A stretch of 64,000 nucleotides of DNA from Lawsonibacter hominis (GTDB lineage Bacteria; Bacillota; Clostridia; Oscillospirales; Oscillospiraceae): the NCBI RefSeq assembly GCF_014287895.1, contig NZ_JACOPP010000008.1, forward strand, positions 61,515 to 125,514, written 5' to 3'. The translations under genes and the position numbers were made by a program. Shown in pieces: positions 46,935 through 55,371 of this stretch. Positions within the stretch are counted from its first letter, which is position 1; the number at the start of each line of letters is the position of its first letter. Below the pieces are notes generated by a model. It was not told the DNA's origin and ran no database searches. It saw only the letters and a program-made list of their open reading frames with translations.

Positions 46935-48731
46935 TCACTTGATGCACTTGCGCTCCACTTCGTCCTGGAGCAGGGCGAGAAAGTCGGATTGGCTCATGGC
47001 GCCCAGATCCTCACCGGAGCGGTGCCGGACCGAGACGGTCTGATGCTCCATGTCCCGGTCGCCCACCACCAGCATATAGGGGACCTTCTCCAGGGTGGCC
47101 TCGCGGATCTTTTTGCCGATCTTCTCGTTGCGGTAGTCCGCCGTTGCGCGGAGACCCTCGCCCTCCAAGCGGCGGGCTACCTCGGCGGCGTAATCGCAGG
47201 CGCGGTCGGTGACCGGCAGGACACGGACCTGCTCGGGGGCCATCCAGGCGGGCAGAGCGCCGGCGTACTCCTCGATCAGATAGGCCAGGGTGCGTTCGTA
47301 GCAGCCCAGGCTGGTGCGGTGAATGATATAAGGGGTCTTCTTTTGGCCGTCGGCGTCGGTGTACTCCATGCCGAACTGCTTGGCCAGAAGCATGTCGATC
47401 TGGATGGTGACCAGGGTGTCCTCCTTACCGTAGACATTCCGGTACTGGATGTCCAGCTTGGGACCGTAGAAGGCGGCCTCGTCGATACCGATGGTGTACG
47501 TCACGTCCAGATCGTCCAGGATTTTCGCCATGGTGGCCTGGGCCAGCTCCCACTGCTCGGCGGTGCCCTCGTACTTGTTGTTGGGGTTAGCAGGGTCCCA
47601 CTGGGAGAAGCGGAAGGTACACTTGTCCAGCAGGCCCACGGTGCCCAGGCAGTACTTGGCCAGGTCCAGACAGCCCTTGAACTCCTCTTCCAGCTGCTCA
47701 GGGCGGAGGACCAGATGGCCCTCGGAAATGGTGAACTGACGCACACGGATCAGGCCGTGCATCTCGCCCGAGTCCTCGTTACGGAAAAGGGTAGAGGTCT
47801 CCCCCAGGCGCATGGGAAGGTCGCGGTAGGAGCGGGCGCGGTTCAGGTAGACCTGGTACTGGAAGGGACAGGTCATGGGGCGCAGGGCAAAGCACTCGCG
47901 GGTCTCGTCATGGGGGTCGCCCAGGACGAACATGCCGTCCAGATAGTGATCCCAGTGACCGGAGATCTTATAGAGATCGCTCTTGGCCATCAAAGGGGTC
48001 TTGGTCAGCAGGTAGCCCCGCTTCTGCTCCTCGTCCTCCACCCAGCGCTGCAGGACCTGGATGACCCGGGCACCCTTCGGCAGCATGACGGGCAGACCCT
48101 GGCCGATCACGTCCACAGTGGTGAAGTACTCCAACTCACGGCCCAGCTTGTTGTGGTCCCGTTTCAAAGCCTCTTCCCGCTTGGCCACCCAGGCGTCCAG
48201 CTCGTCCTTCTTGGGGAAGGCGATGCCGTAGATGCGCTGAAGTTGTTTGCGGCTGGAGTCGCCCCGCCAGTAGGCGGCGTTGCAGGCGGTGAGCTTGATG
48301 CCGTTGCCCTTTACGCGGCCGGTGGAGTCCAGGTGGGGCCCGGCGCACAGGTCGGTGAAATCGCCCTGCCTGTAGAAGGAGATGACCGCGTCCTCAGGCA
48401 GGTCGCGGATCAGCTCCACCTTGTAGGGCTCGTCCTTCTCCTCCATAAAGGCCAGCGCGTCCGCCCGGGGCAGCTCGAAGCGCTCCAGCTTCAGTTTTTC
48501 CTTGCAGATCTTGCGCATTTCAGCCTCCAGCTCCTCCAGCTGGGACTCGGAAAAGGGTTCGGGGGTATCAAAATCGTAGTAGAAACCATTGTCGATGGCC
48601 GGGCCGATGGCCAGCTTCACATCAGGGTGCAGGCGCTTCATGGCCTGGGCCAGAATGTGAGAGCAGGTGTGCCAGTAGGTCTTGCGGTAGGTTTCATGTT
48701 CAAAAGTATACTGGTTGTTTTCTTCTGCCAT
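46935..48731 (-). CDS. thrS: Threonyl-tRNA synthetase lacking the TGS domain
   Basis: This 598-residue class II synthetase charges tRNA-Thr. It begins almost directly with the editing domain (HTCSHILAQAMKRLHPDVKL, the HxxxH site), so the N-terminal TGS domain of about 60 residues found in most bacterial ThrRS is absent. The catalytic domain has RPMTCPFQYQVYL and LGETSTLFRNEDSGEMHGL. A C-terminal anticodon domain follows (VRVLPVTDRACDYAAEVAR). GAGGAGG lies before the ATG at 48731. A T-box leader controls it. Confidence 0.96.
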   Translation of the reverse strand: MAEENNQYTFEHETYRKTYWHTCSHILAQAMKRLHPDVKLAIGPAIDNGFYYDFDTPEPFSESQLEELEAEMRKICKEKLKLERFELPRADALAFMEEKDEPYKVELIRDLPEDAVISFYRQGDFTDLCAGPHLDSTGRVKGNGIKLTACNAAYWRGDSSRKQLQRIYGIAFPKKDELDAWVAKREEALKRDHNKLGRELEYFTTVDVIGQGLPVMLPKGARVIQVLQRWVEDEEQKRGYLLTKTPLMAKSDLYKISGHWDHYLDGMFVLGDPHDETRECFALRPMTCPFQYQVYLNRARSYRDLPMRLGETSTLFRNEDSGEMHGLIRVRQFTISEGHLVLRPEQLEEEFKGCLDLAKYCLGTVGLLDKCTFRFSQWDPANPNNKYEGTAEQWELAQATMAKILDDLDVTYTIGIDEAAFYGPKLDIQYRNVYGKEDTLVTIQIDMLLAKQFGMEYTDADGQKKTPYIIHRTSLGCYERTLAYLIEEYAGALPAWMAPEQVRVLPVTDRACDYAAEVARRLEGEGLRATADYRNEKIGKKIREATLEKVPYMLVVGDRDMEHQTVSVRHRSGEDLGAMSQSDFLALLQDEVERKCIK

Positions 48732-48761
48732 AATAATTCCTCCTCGTATTGGGGCACAGGC

Positions 48762-49045
48762 AAATAAAAATGCTTCACCCCTGACCTCAGGGGTGAAGCA
48801 TTCCAATACTCCACGGTTCCACCCTGCTTGCGGCTGAAGACAGCCGCCGCTTCGTTGCCGCTGTAACGGGCGCACCCGGCCCATTTACTTGGCGCAGAGC
48901 CTGCGTTCGGGCAGGCGCCGGGCCGTTCATGGGCGGCTCAGGGGTGGTTAAACGCTGTCCGTGCCCCGGAAACGCTTTCAGCCTTGGCGCTTCCTCTCTG
49001 GCGGGCGGAACAGGGTCTTGTCCCCATCACAGCCTTGCTTGCGCA
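48762..49045 (-). promoter_or_regulatory. T-box riboswitch controlling thrS
   Basis: On the minus strand the leader carries the invariant T-box sequence AGGGTGGAACCGTGG (48811-48825). A terminator follows: 48787-48800 with 48771-48784, then TTTTTATTT. The stem I region contains AGAGAGGAAGCG, and the likely specifier is ACC (Thr) in TTTAACCACCCC, near 48946-48957. Uncharged tRNA-Thr would stabilise the antiterminator and switch on thrS. Confidence 0.9.
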
Positions 49046-49048
49046 GTT

Positions 49049-49077
49049 ACTATATCACCCGCCGGGCCGGTTGTCAA
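49049..49077 (-). promoter_or_regulatory. Promoter of the thrS T-box transcript
   Basis: On the minus strand TTGACA (49077-49072) and TATAGT (49054-49049) have 17-bp spacing. Confidence 0.8.
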
Positions 49078-49334
49078 GAGGGGGAGGGCGCGGCGGCGGC
49101 AATCGCGTCCAGCAAGGAGCGGCGGCAGGCGGAGGCGTCCGCCCCCGGCGCACGCAGGCCGGACAGATAGGTCAGCGCTTCCTGCCACATGGCCGCGGAG
49201 AAGTCGCCGGCCGGAGTCCGCACAAGCGCGTCTTGGAGCGCCGGAGCCAGCAACGGGTCGCGCAGATCGGACAGGCAGGCGACGCCCGTCAGCACGGCCA
49301 GATGATCCAACAGATCGCAGGATGGGGCGTGCAT
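49074..49334 (-). CDS. Small protein of unknown function
   Basis: This 86-residue frame starts at an ATG with GAGGAG 8 bp upstream, a strong translation signal. The sequence (MHAPSCDLLDHLAVLTGVAC, then MWQEALTYLSGLRAPGADA) is mostly helical and Ala/Leu-rich with four cysteines. There is no known family. It ends inside the thrS promoter and is divergent to the XRE regulator gene, which could control it. Confidence 0.6.
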   Translation of the reverse strand: MHAPSCDLLDHLAVLTGVACLSDLRDPLLAPALQDALVRTPAGDFSAAMWQEALTYLSGLRAPGADASACRRSLLDAIAAAAPSPS

Positions 49335-49477
49335 AGTAAAACTCCTCGAATTTAGAGATATAAGTGTATAATCGTATTATAAAGCGCATAAAATACCATG
49401 TCAAGTGTAAAAAACACTCTTGGATTATTCTTTGAACCGTAAGAGACTACTAAAATAAGAAAAAAGAGGTGATAAGG

Positions 49478-49807
49478 ATGGGCTTGGATTATCAGCAGAT
49501 CGGACAGCGGATCGCGGTCCGGCGCAGGGCGCTGGGGCTGCGGCAGACACAGGTATGCGAGCGGTGCGATATCAACAGCAATTACCTTTCCAATATCGAG
49601 CGGGCCAGGTCCATCCCCAGCCTGGAGGTCTTCATGCGCATCTGCGCGGCGCTGGATGCCACGCCGGACGAATTTTTAGTGGGGACCGCCCGCAGCGAGG
49701 AGAACGAAACCTGGAGAGATGTATCCGAACTGCTGCGGGGACTGGACGGAAAGCGGCTGGAACTGGCGAAAAACTTTCTCTGCTGGCTGCGGGAGCAGGA
49801 GCTGTAG
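49478..49807 (+). CDS. XRE-family helix-turn-helix regulator
   Basis: This 109-residue protein has a Cro/C1-type HTH at about residues 5-62 (IGQRIAVRRRALGLRQTQVC, then CDINSNYLSNIERARSIPSL). A short helical tail (DVSELLRGLDGKRLELAKNF) follows. AGAGG lies before the ATG at 49478. It is divergent from the small protein gene at 49334, and the AT-rich spacer between them is a likely operator region. Effector and targets are unknown. Confidence 0.9.
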   Translation: MGLDYQQIGQRIAVRRRALGLRQTQVCERCDINSNYLSNIERARSIPSLEVFMRICAALDATPDEFLVGTARSEENETWRDVSELLRGLDGKRLELAKNFLCWLREQEL

Positions 49808-49991
49808 GGGAGAGGCCGGCAAGCCCCGCCGCAGGCCCGATATTTACAGTTTATTCACAAAGAAGACACGAATTGGCCTTATTTACAAGGTATGATACAG
49901 ACAGATTCAGAAATGAATCACAAAGACCATCCTCCCAAACCAATTCCTCTCTTATCCCTCTCCAACACCTTTGCAAAAACACAACACACAC

Positions 49992-50027
49992 CCGAAAAGC
50001 CCCGGCCGGAAGGCCGGGGCTTTTCGG
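49992..50027 (+). terminator. Terminator after the XRE gene
   Basis: A perfect 16-bp stem (49992-50007 with 50012-50027, loop GGAA) contains CTTTT in its distal arm. An AT-rich, gene-free stretch of about 180 bp separates it from the XRE stop. Confidence 0.75.
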
Positions 50028-50063
50028 TGCCGTCAGGGGAAGTTCCCGAAAAAAATACCGGCC

Positions 50064-50400
50064 CCTATCTGGACGGGCGCTACGGTATCCTGGACTATCT
50101 GCTCCGGCAGAAGCAGCGCGGGCGCATCCGGGCACCTGGGGTTTTCCGCCCACGGCAGTTATGCGGCGATGGAGCGTTTTTTGGACGCCTATGGGCAGCG
50201 CATGGAGTTCGGACAGATACAGCTTATGGTCCTTTCAGGACGCCAAAGCGAAGGGGGAACTGCTCCGGCAGCGCCAGATCCCCATCTGGATGATGGAGCC
50301 CCTGCGGGGCGGGCGGCTGGCTGCCCTGTCCCAGGAGGAAGACGGCGCGCCTCTGCGGGGGTTGCGGAGCGGCACGGGTGCGGCGGGAACGTTTTTCAAG
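50064..50400 (+). pseudogene. Aldo/keto reductase relic
   Basis: Fragments of an aldo/keto reductase are spread over three frames: LDGRYGILDYLLRQKQRGRI, then HLGFSAHGSYAAMERFLDAY, then WSFQDAKAKGELLRQRQIPI with WMMEPLRGGRLAAL. These match the mid-part of the iron-sulfur-type reductases of clostridia. At least two frameshifts, and the missing start and end, make it non-functional. Confidence 0.75.
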
Positions 50401-50410
50401 GGGGGAGGCG

Positions 50411-50439
50411 TTGCAATCCGCGGCGTTTTGGGGTATCAT
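50411..50439 (+). promoter_or_regulatory. Promoter of nadE
   Basis: TTGCAA (50411-50416) and TATCAT (50434-50439) have 17-bp spacing and stand about 48 bp before the nadE ATG. Confidence 0.75.
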
Positions 50440-50486
50440 AGTCCTGTTGCAAAAGCTGGGATCCGTTCAATAAGGAGGCGCTGACG

Positions 50487-52403
50487 ATGCGCGATGGATT
50501 TATTAAGGTGGCGGCAGGTACGCCCAAAATTCGGGTAGCCGACTGCCGTTTTAACGCCGAGCAGGTCTTTACCCTGATGCGGGAGGCCGCCCGGCAGGGG
50601 GTGCGGGTGCTGGCGCTGCCCGAGCTGTGCCTGACGGGGTATACCTGCGCCGATCTGTTCCTGCAGGACACCCTGCTGCGGGGTGCGGAGGAGGGGCTGG
50701 CCACCGTTCTGGAGGCCACCAAAAACCTGGATATGGTCACAGCCCTGGGCCTGCCGGTGCGGCACCAGGGCAAGCTCTATAACTGCGCCGCGGTGATCCA
50801 CCGGGGCGAGATCCTGGCAGTCGTCCCCAAGACGCACCTGCCCAACTACGGAGAGTTCTACGAAAGACGCTGGTTTGAGCCCGGCGGGCCCTCGGACCGG
50901 CTGTTTTCCCTCTGCGGTCAGGAGGTCTTTTTCGGCGCCGATGTGATCTTCCCCTGTGAAAGCATGCCGGGGCTTGTCCTGGGGGTGGAGATCTGCGAGG
51001 ACCTGTGGGCGCCTGAGCCGCCCTCCCAGGCGCTGGCGCGGGCGGGCGCCACCCTGCTGCTGAACCTGTCCGCCAGCGACGAGACGGTGGGAAAGGACGC
51101 CTACCGGCGTTCCCTGGTGACCGGGCAGTCCGCCCGGCTGGTGTGCGGCTATGTCTATGCCGACGCGGGGGAGGGCGAGTCCTCCACCGACCTGGTCTTC
51201 GCCGGGCATGATCTGATCGCGGAAAACGGCGCGCTGCTGAACGAGCGGCGCTTTACCACCGGCCTGACGGTCAGCGAGATCGACGTGGATAAGCTCTGCT
51301 GCGAGCGGCGGCGGATGACCACGTTCCCCGGCGCGGGGGAGGGGAGGTTCGTGTCCGTCGGGTTTGCGCTGGAGCCTGCCACCACAACGCTGACCCGTTA
51401 TATCTCCCCCACGCCGTTTCTCCCGGAGGACGCCCGTGACCGGGCCGGCCGCTGCGGCGAGATCCTGCGCATCGCCGCTCTGGGGCTGAAGCAGCGGCTG
51501 GAGCACACCGGGGCCAAGACCGCCGTGGTGGGACTCTCCGGCGGGCTGGACAGCACCCTGGCGGTCCTGATCACCGGGATCGCCATGGGGCTGCTGGAGC
51601 GTCCGGCCAGCGATATCATCGCCGTCACCATGCCCTGTTTCGGTACCACCGACCGCACCCGGGACAACGCCGTGGAGCTGGCTCAGCGCCTGGGGGCTAC
51701 CCTGCGGCGCATCGACATCGGCTCTTCCGTGAAGAGCCACTTCCGGGATATTGGCCAGTCCATGGAGGATCACGACGTGACCTTTGAGAACGGCCAGGCC
51801 CGGGAGCGCACCCAGGTGCTCATGGACATCGCCAACCAGACCGGCGGCATCGTGGTGGGTACCGGAGACCTCAGCGAACTGGCCCTGGGCTGGGCCACTT
51901 ATAACGGCGACCACATGAGCATGTACGGGGTAAACGCCTCCATTCCCAAGACGCTGGTGCGCCACCTGGTGGCTTTCGTGGCCGGGGACAAGGCCGCCGA
52001 GGATGAGGCGCTCTCCCATGTGCTGGAGGATATCCTGGACACCCCCGTCTCCCCGGAGCTGCTGCCCGCCATCGAGGGCAGGATCAGCCAGAAGACTGAG
52101 GACCTGGTGGGCCCCTACGAGCTGCATGATTTCTTCCTCTATTACGCCGTGCGCTGGGCCTTCCCGCCCCGCAAGGTGCTGCGCCTGGCGGAGCATGCCT
52201 TTGGCCGCTGCTATGACCGGGCCACGATCCTCAAGTGGCTCAAGACCTTTTACCGGCGCTTTTTTGCCCAGCAGTTCAAGCGTTCCTGCCTGCCCGACGG
52301 CCCCAAGGTGGGGTCCGTAACGCTGAGCCCCCGGGGCGATTGGCGGATGCCCAGCGATGCGGCGGCCGCGCTGTGGTTGGACGCCCTGGAGGAGCTGGCC
52401 TGA
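50487..52403 (+). CDS. nadE: NAD synthetase, glutamine-hydrolysing
   Basis: This 638-residue enzyme makes NAD from deamido-NAD. The N-terminal glutaminase of the nitrilase fold (about 1-270) has its Glu-Lys-Cys triad in LALPELCLTGY, AVVPKTHLPNYGEFYERR and VEICEDLW. The ammonia-dependent synthetase domain (about 310-638) has the pyrophosphate loop VGLSGGLDSTLAVL and GTGDLSELALGWATYNGDHM. GGAGG precedes the ATG. Its TGA overlaps the ATG of the truncated chromate-transporter start copy (TGATG). Confidence 0.96.
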   Translation: MRDGFIKVAAGTPKIRVADCRFNAEQVFTLMREAARQGVRVLALPELCLTGYTCADLFLQDTLLRGAEEGLATVLEATKNLDMVTALGLPVRHQGKLYNCAAVIHRGEILAVVPKTHLPNYGEFYERRWFEPGGPSDRLFSLCGQEVFFGADVIFPCESMPGLVLGVEICEDLWAPEPPSQALARAGATLLLNLSASDETVGKDAYRRSLVTGQSARLVCGYVYADAGEGESSTDLVFAGHDLIAENGALLNERRFTTGLTVSEIDVDKLCCERRRMTTFPGAGEGRFVSVGFALEPATTTLTRYISPTPFLPEDARDRAGRCGEILRIAALGLKQRLEHTGAKTAVVGLSGGLDSTLAVLITGIAMGLLERPASDIIAVTMPCFGTTDRTRDNAVELAQRLGATLRRIDIGSSVKSHFRDIGQSMEDHDVTFENGQARERTQVLMDIANQTGGIVVGTGDLSELALGWATYNGDHMSMYGVNASIPKTLVRHLVAFVAGDKAAEDEALSHVLEDILDTPVSPELLPAIEGRISQKTEDLVGPYELHDFFLYYAVRWAFPPRKVLRLAEHAFGRCYDRATILKWLKTFYRRFFAQQFKRSCLPDGPKVGSVTLSPRGDWRMPSDAAAALWLDALEELA

Positions 52404-52657
52404 TGAACCTCCATCCGGACTTGTTCCTCACCTTTGCCGGGGTGGGCGTGTGTATCCCCGGTGCGCACCGTGCGCACCGGGGGACCCCGACAGGAGATTT
52501 TGCGTCAGGCGGAAGTGAATTCCGCCTGACTTCGCGGCCGGCGCCGCGCCCCGCTGTGCGGGGCCCCCGTACACACCCGGGGAGCGGGAGAGGAGATGAG
52601 GTAAAATGAATCTCTATCTGGACTTGTTCCTCACCTTTGCCAGGGTGGGCGTGTGTA
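52403..52657 (+). repeat. 52-bp direct repeats flanking a 151-bp hairpin-rich insert
   Basis: 52403-52454 and 52606-52657 match at 48 of 52 positions, all differences being transitions. Both carry an ATG and the first codons of the chromate transporter gene. The 151 bp between them hold CCCCGGTGCGCA with TGCGCACCGGGG (52456-52482), GTCAGGCGGAA with TTCCGCCTGAC near 52509-52536, and GCCCCGCTGTGCGGGGC. The first copy is a dead start coupled to nadE; the second has its own GAGGAG site. Confidence 0.75.
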
Positions 52658-53202
52658 CGTTTGGCGGCGGCTACGCCATGCTGCCCATACTCCAGCGGGA
52701 GATCGTGGAGAAAAAAAAATGGGCCACCGAGGCGGAGCTTACCGACTACTTTGCCATCGGTCAGTGTACGCCCGGCGTGATCGCCGTCAATACCGCCACG
52801 TTTGTGGGGCAGAAGCAGAAAAGCATCCCCGGCGGTATCGTGGCGACCCTGGGACTGGTGTTCCCCTCCATCGTGATCATTTTGGTGATCGCGGCTTTTT
52901 TGCAGAGCTTCGCCGACCTGCCTGTGGTGATCCATGCCTTTGCGGGAGTACGGGCCTGCGTATGTGCGCTGATCCTTTCCAGCGTGCTCAAGCTGCGGAA
53001 GAGCTCCCTGGTGGACGGGCCTACCGCCGTTATCTTTGCAGTGGTTCTGGTGCTGGCGGTCATCGGGAATTTCATCGCCTTCGACGGGAATACGCCCTTG
53101 GGCGCGCTGCTCAACTTCCTGCTCTCCCCGGTGGTCCTGGTCGTGGCCGCCGGTGTGGCCGGACTGTGCATCCGGGGGGCGAAGGGGGCGCTGAACGCAT
53201 GA
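52606..53202 (+). CDS. Chromate transporter family protein, N-terminal half-type
   Basis: This 198-residue membrane protein of the CHR family is a half-size type that works with the next gene as a pair. YLDLFLTFARVGVCTFGGGY and MLPILQREIVEKKKWATEAE are family hallmarks, with ALGQCTPGV replaced by AIGQCTPGVIAVNTATFVG. The original start copy lies at 52403. The pair may export chromate or another oxyanion; sulfate-like substrates are possible. Confidence 0.88.
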   Translation: MNLYLDLFLTFARVGVCTFGGGYAMLPILQREIVEKKKWATEAELTDYFAIGQCTPGVIAVNTATFVGQKQKSIPGGIVATLGLVFPSIVIILVIAAFLQSFADLPVVIHAFAGVRACVCALILSSVLKLRKSSLVDGPTAVIFAVVLVLAVIGNFIAFDGNTPLGALLNFLLSPVVLVVAAGVAGLCIRGAKGALNA

Positions 53203-53774
53203 TCTATCTGCGCCTGTTTTACGAGTTTTTCAAGGTGGGCCTCTTTTCCGTCGGGGGCGGTCTGGCCACCATCCCCTTCCTCAGTGATATCGGCAGCCGC
53301 ACCGGCTGGTTTACCCCCGGCGATCTGGCCAACATGATCGCCATTTCCGAGTCCACACCCGGTCCCCTGGGGGTGAATATGGCCACTTATGTGGGCTTTC
53401 ACGTGGGCGGCGTGCCCGGCGGTGTGATCGCTACGCTGGGACTGGTCTGCCCCGCGATCGCTATCATCGCCCTCATCGCAGGCTTCCTGAAAAAATTCCG
53501 GGAAAGCCGCGCAGTGGACGCGGTCTTTTACGGACTGAGGCCCGCGTCCACCGCCCTCATCGCCGCCGCGCTGATCCAGGTGTGCTCCATCGCGCTCATG
53601 TTCCACCCGGCGACCGGCCCGGAGCAGGGTGCGTCCGCTCAGGGGTTCTACTGGCCCGCCATCCTCCTGGCGGCGGCGGTGTTTCTCTGCCTGCAGCTCA
53701 AGCCGCTGAAGAAACTCCATCCCATTGTATTCATCGCCCTGTCCGCTGCGGCGGGTATCGTGTTTCAGATGTAA
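53199..53774 (+). CDS. Chromate transporter family protein, second half-type
   Basis: This 191-residue membrane partner of the preceding gene overlaps its stop by ATGA. LFYEFFKVGLFSVGGGLATI, MIAISESTPGPLGVNMATYV and GVIATLGLVCPAIAIIALIA are CHR motifs. The two half proteins probably form an antiparallel heterodimer. A strong terminator follows. Confidence 0.88.
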   Translation: MIYLRLFYEFFKVGLFSVGGGLATIPFLSDIGSRTGWFTPGDLANMIAISESTPGPLGVNMATYVGFHVGGVPGGVIATLGLVCPAIAIIALIAGFLKKFRESRAVDAVFYGLRPASTALIAAALIQVCSIALMFHPATGPEQGASAQGFYWPAILLAAAVFLCLQLKPLKKLHPIVFIALSAAAGIVFQM

Positions 53775-53783
53775 CTGCGCACG

Positions 53784-53832
53784 GCGCGAAAAGAAGGGCC
53801 CGGACAAGTCGTCCGGGCCCTTCTTTTCGCGC
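53784..53832. terminator. Bidirectional terminator after the chromate transporter pair
   Basis: A perfect 22-bp stem (53784-53805 with 53811-53832, loop AAGTC) lies between convergent stops, with CTTCTTTT and its complement in the arms. Confidence 0.85.
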
Positions 53833-54693
53833 TTAGGTCTCGGGGCTGGCCACCAGGAAGAGGCAGTCGCTGCCGCCCTCTTCCGCGGGGAAGGCGCCGT
53901 ACATGGAAAAGTTGTACAGGAAACGTTCCGCCATGAGCACGCCGTAGCCGTCCTGACAGTGGTCGGTGGTGTCATAGGGATCGGCCACGATAAACACGTC
54001 GTCCTGCTCGGTCTCGGTGCCCATGGTATCGTAGCCGATGATGACCTGCCAGTGTCCGCCCCAGTCGTTCCAGCAGACCATGACCGGCTTGCCCTCGGCC
54101 AGCCAGCCCTGAATGGTATCCATCCAGACCTCCTCCGCCGGGGCCGCGTAATCCAGGGTGGTGGTGTATGTAAAGCCGCCTACGCCGTCGAACAGGTCCA
54201 TGGCCTGCTTCAGCGTGGTGCCGGGATATCCCTCCAGCGCGGTGCCGTCCAGAGAGTGGCGCAGCGCGGAGAGCGTCTCCTCGTTCCAGCCGTCCAGCCG
54301 GTCGTACCAATTGAGCACCATCAGGGCGCTGGTGACGCCGCAGGCCCATTCGCTGGTCTGCTGCATGGTCTCAAAGCCGGTGAGGATGGTGCGCGTATCG
54401 CTGGACTGCATATGGTAGTAGTCCGGATGGGCAAAGTAAGGGGAATCCGGGTGGTCGCCCAGCCGCTCCACGGAGTCGGCGCCGTCCTCGGGGGAGAGGT
54501 CGACCGCGTAGGGGATCTTCATCTCGTCGGAAAAGGCGCCGGCCGCTGCCGACGCAGTTGGTGTGGCATCCACAGGGGATGCTTGGGCCGCCCCAGTCGG
54601 CTGGACCCCTCCACCGGCGGTTTCGCCGCTGCATCCGGCCAAAAGGCCGGCGGCCAGTGTGAGGGTCAGCGCCAGAGTGACTGCTTGTTTCAT
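53833..54693 (-). CDS. Lipoprotein with a C39-like cysteine peptidase domain
   Basis: This 286-residue protein has a lipoprotein signal (MKQAVTLALTLTLAAGLLAG then Cys21) and a low-complexity Ala/Thr linker. The C39-like papain-fold domain has its nucleophile in QQTSEWACGVTSALMVLNWY, His in GGHWQVIIGYD and a possible Asp/Asn in VFIVADPYDTTDH. It is anchored on the outer membrane face. Substrate unknown; such proteins may trim peptides or cell-wall proteins. GGAGAT precedes the ATG at 54693. Confidence 0.85.
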   Translation of the reverse strand: MKQAVTLALTLTLAAGLLAGCSGETAGGGVQPTGAAQASPVDATPTASAAAGAFSDEMKIPYAVDLSPEDGADSVERLGDHPDSPYFAHPDYYHMQSSDTRTILTGFETMQQTSEWACGVTSALMVLNWYDRLDGWNEETLSALRHSLDGTALEGYPGTTLKQAMDLFDGVGGFTYTTTLDYAAPAEEVWMDTIQGWLAEGKPVMVCWNDWGGHWQVIIGYDTMGTETEQDDVFIVADPYDTTDHCQDGYGVLMAERFLYNFSMYGAFPAEEGGSDCLFLVASPET

Positions 54694-54829
54694 TTCTCGA
54701 TCTCCTTTAAAATCCGATTTCCCGCCGGCTTGCGGCGGGCTGATTGCATTATAAAGGCGAGAGGCTGGCGGCGCAATGCACAGTTTTGCCACTCTTTTCT
54801 AAAACGTTCGGGTAAAGGATAGAAGATTT

Positions 54830-54873
54830 GGCAAAGCTGGGCCTCTCCCAAACGGGAGAGGCCCAGCTTTGCC
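54830..54873. terminator. Perfect 20-bp hairpin
   Basis: 54830-54849 pairs with 54854-54873 (loop AAAC) without mismatch. On the minus strand it follows the 54937-55275 gene and is trailed by AAATCTTCT, so it probably ends that transcript. Confidence 0.6.
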
Positions 54874-54936
54874 GAACAAGCTCCGCAGAGGCTGCGCCCG
54901 TAGGATGCAGCGCACGCGAAAAAGTGGCCATGCCGC

Positions 54937-55275
54937 TCAGTCCGCCAGAAGACAGCGCTCATTGCGGTCGACATAGTGGGCGTCCGCCCGGACCGTCAAG
55001 TCCCGCGGACCCGGTCCGTCAGGCAGGTAAAACCGGATGCCTGTCAACAGCAGGTCCCGGGGGAACGGACTGTGGTGGGGCGGCAGGGTAATCATCCGTA
55101 CGCCCCGGCAGGCGTCCCCTTCCAGCAGCTCCAACTCCAGCGCCACCCGGCGCTCGGGAAGCAGACCCTCCAGGCGGAGGGAGCACTCCAGGATCTGCCC
55201 CCCGCCGTCAGGCCGCAGCACGCCCAAATCGGCGGTCATCAGCCCGCCGTTGAGCTCCAGCCGGCGTTCCAGCAT
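54937..55275 (-). CDS. Small protein of unknown function, predicted beta-rich
   Basis: This 112-residue frame begins MLERRLELNGGLMTADLGVL; a longer start (MGVRHMLERR) is possible. Alternating hydrophobic strands (ILECSLRLEGLLPERRVALE, TGIRFYLPDG, DLTVRADAHYVD) suggest a beta sandwich. I do not recognise the family. It is downstream of proA but separated by a hairpin. Confidence 0.55.
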   Translation of the reverse strand: MLERRLELNGGLMTADLGVLRPDGGGQILECSLRLEGLLPERRVALELELLEGDACRGVRMITLPPHHSPFPRDLLLTGIRFYLPDGPGPRDLTVRADAHYVDRNERCLLAD

Positions 55276-55298
55276 ATGCCTCACCCCCATAAAAGTCC

Positions 55299-55328
55299 AT
55301 AGGGCAGGCCCCGAAAGGCCTGCCCTAT
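55299..55328 (-). terminator. Terminator after proA
   Basis: A 12-bp stem (55299-55310 with 55317-55328) lies just after the proA stop on the minus strand. The minus-strand tail (GGACTTTTATGG) is moderately U-rich. Confidence 0.65.
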
Positions 55329-55371
55329 GTAATAATGGAACACGAGGGGAGGGGGCCATACCATCCTATGC

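Noticed and set aside
46758..48767. Plus-strand frame of over 600 codons opposite thrS
   Set aside because: thrS on the minus strand has all catalytic motifs and a T-box; the plus-strand frame is its shadow.
48929..49336. Plus-strand frames across the thrS leader
   Set aside because: The region is explained by the T-box, its promoter and the small minus-strand gene.
49892..50063. Small coding frame before the aldo/keto reductase relic
   Set aside because: It lacks a ribosome site and runs straight through a perfect terminator hairpin.
53725..54822. 365-codon plus-strand frame opposite the C39-like lipoprotein
   Set aside because: The minus-strand gene has a lipoprotein signal and peptidase motifs; the plus frame begins inside the chromate transporter and crosses a 22-bp terminator.
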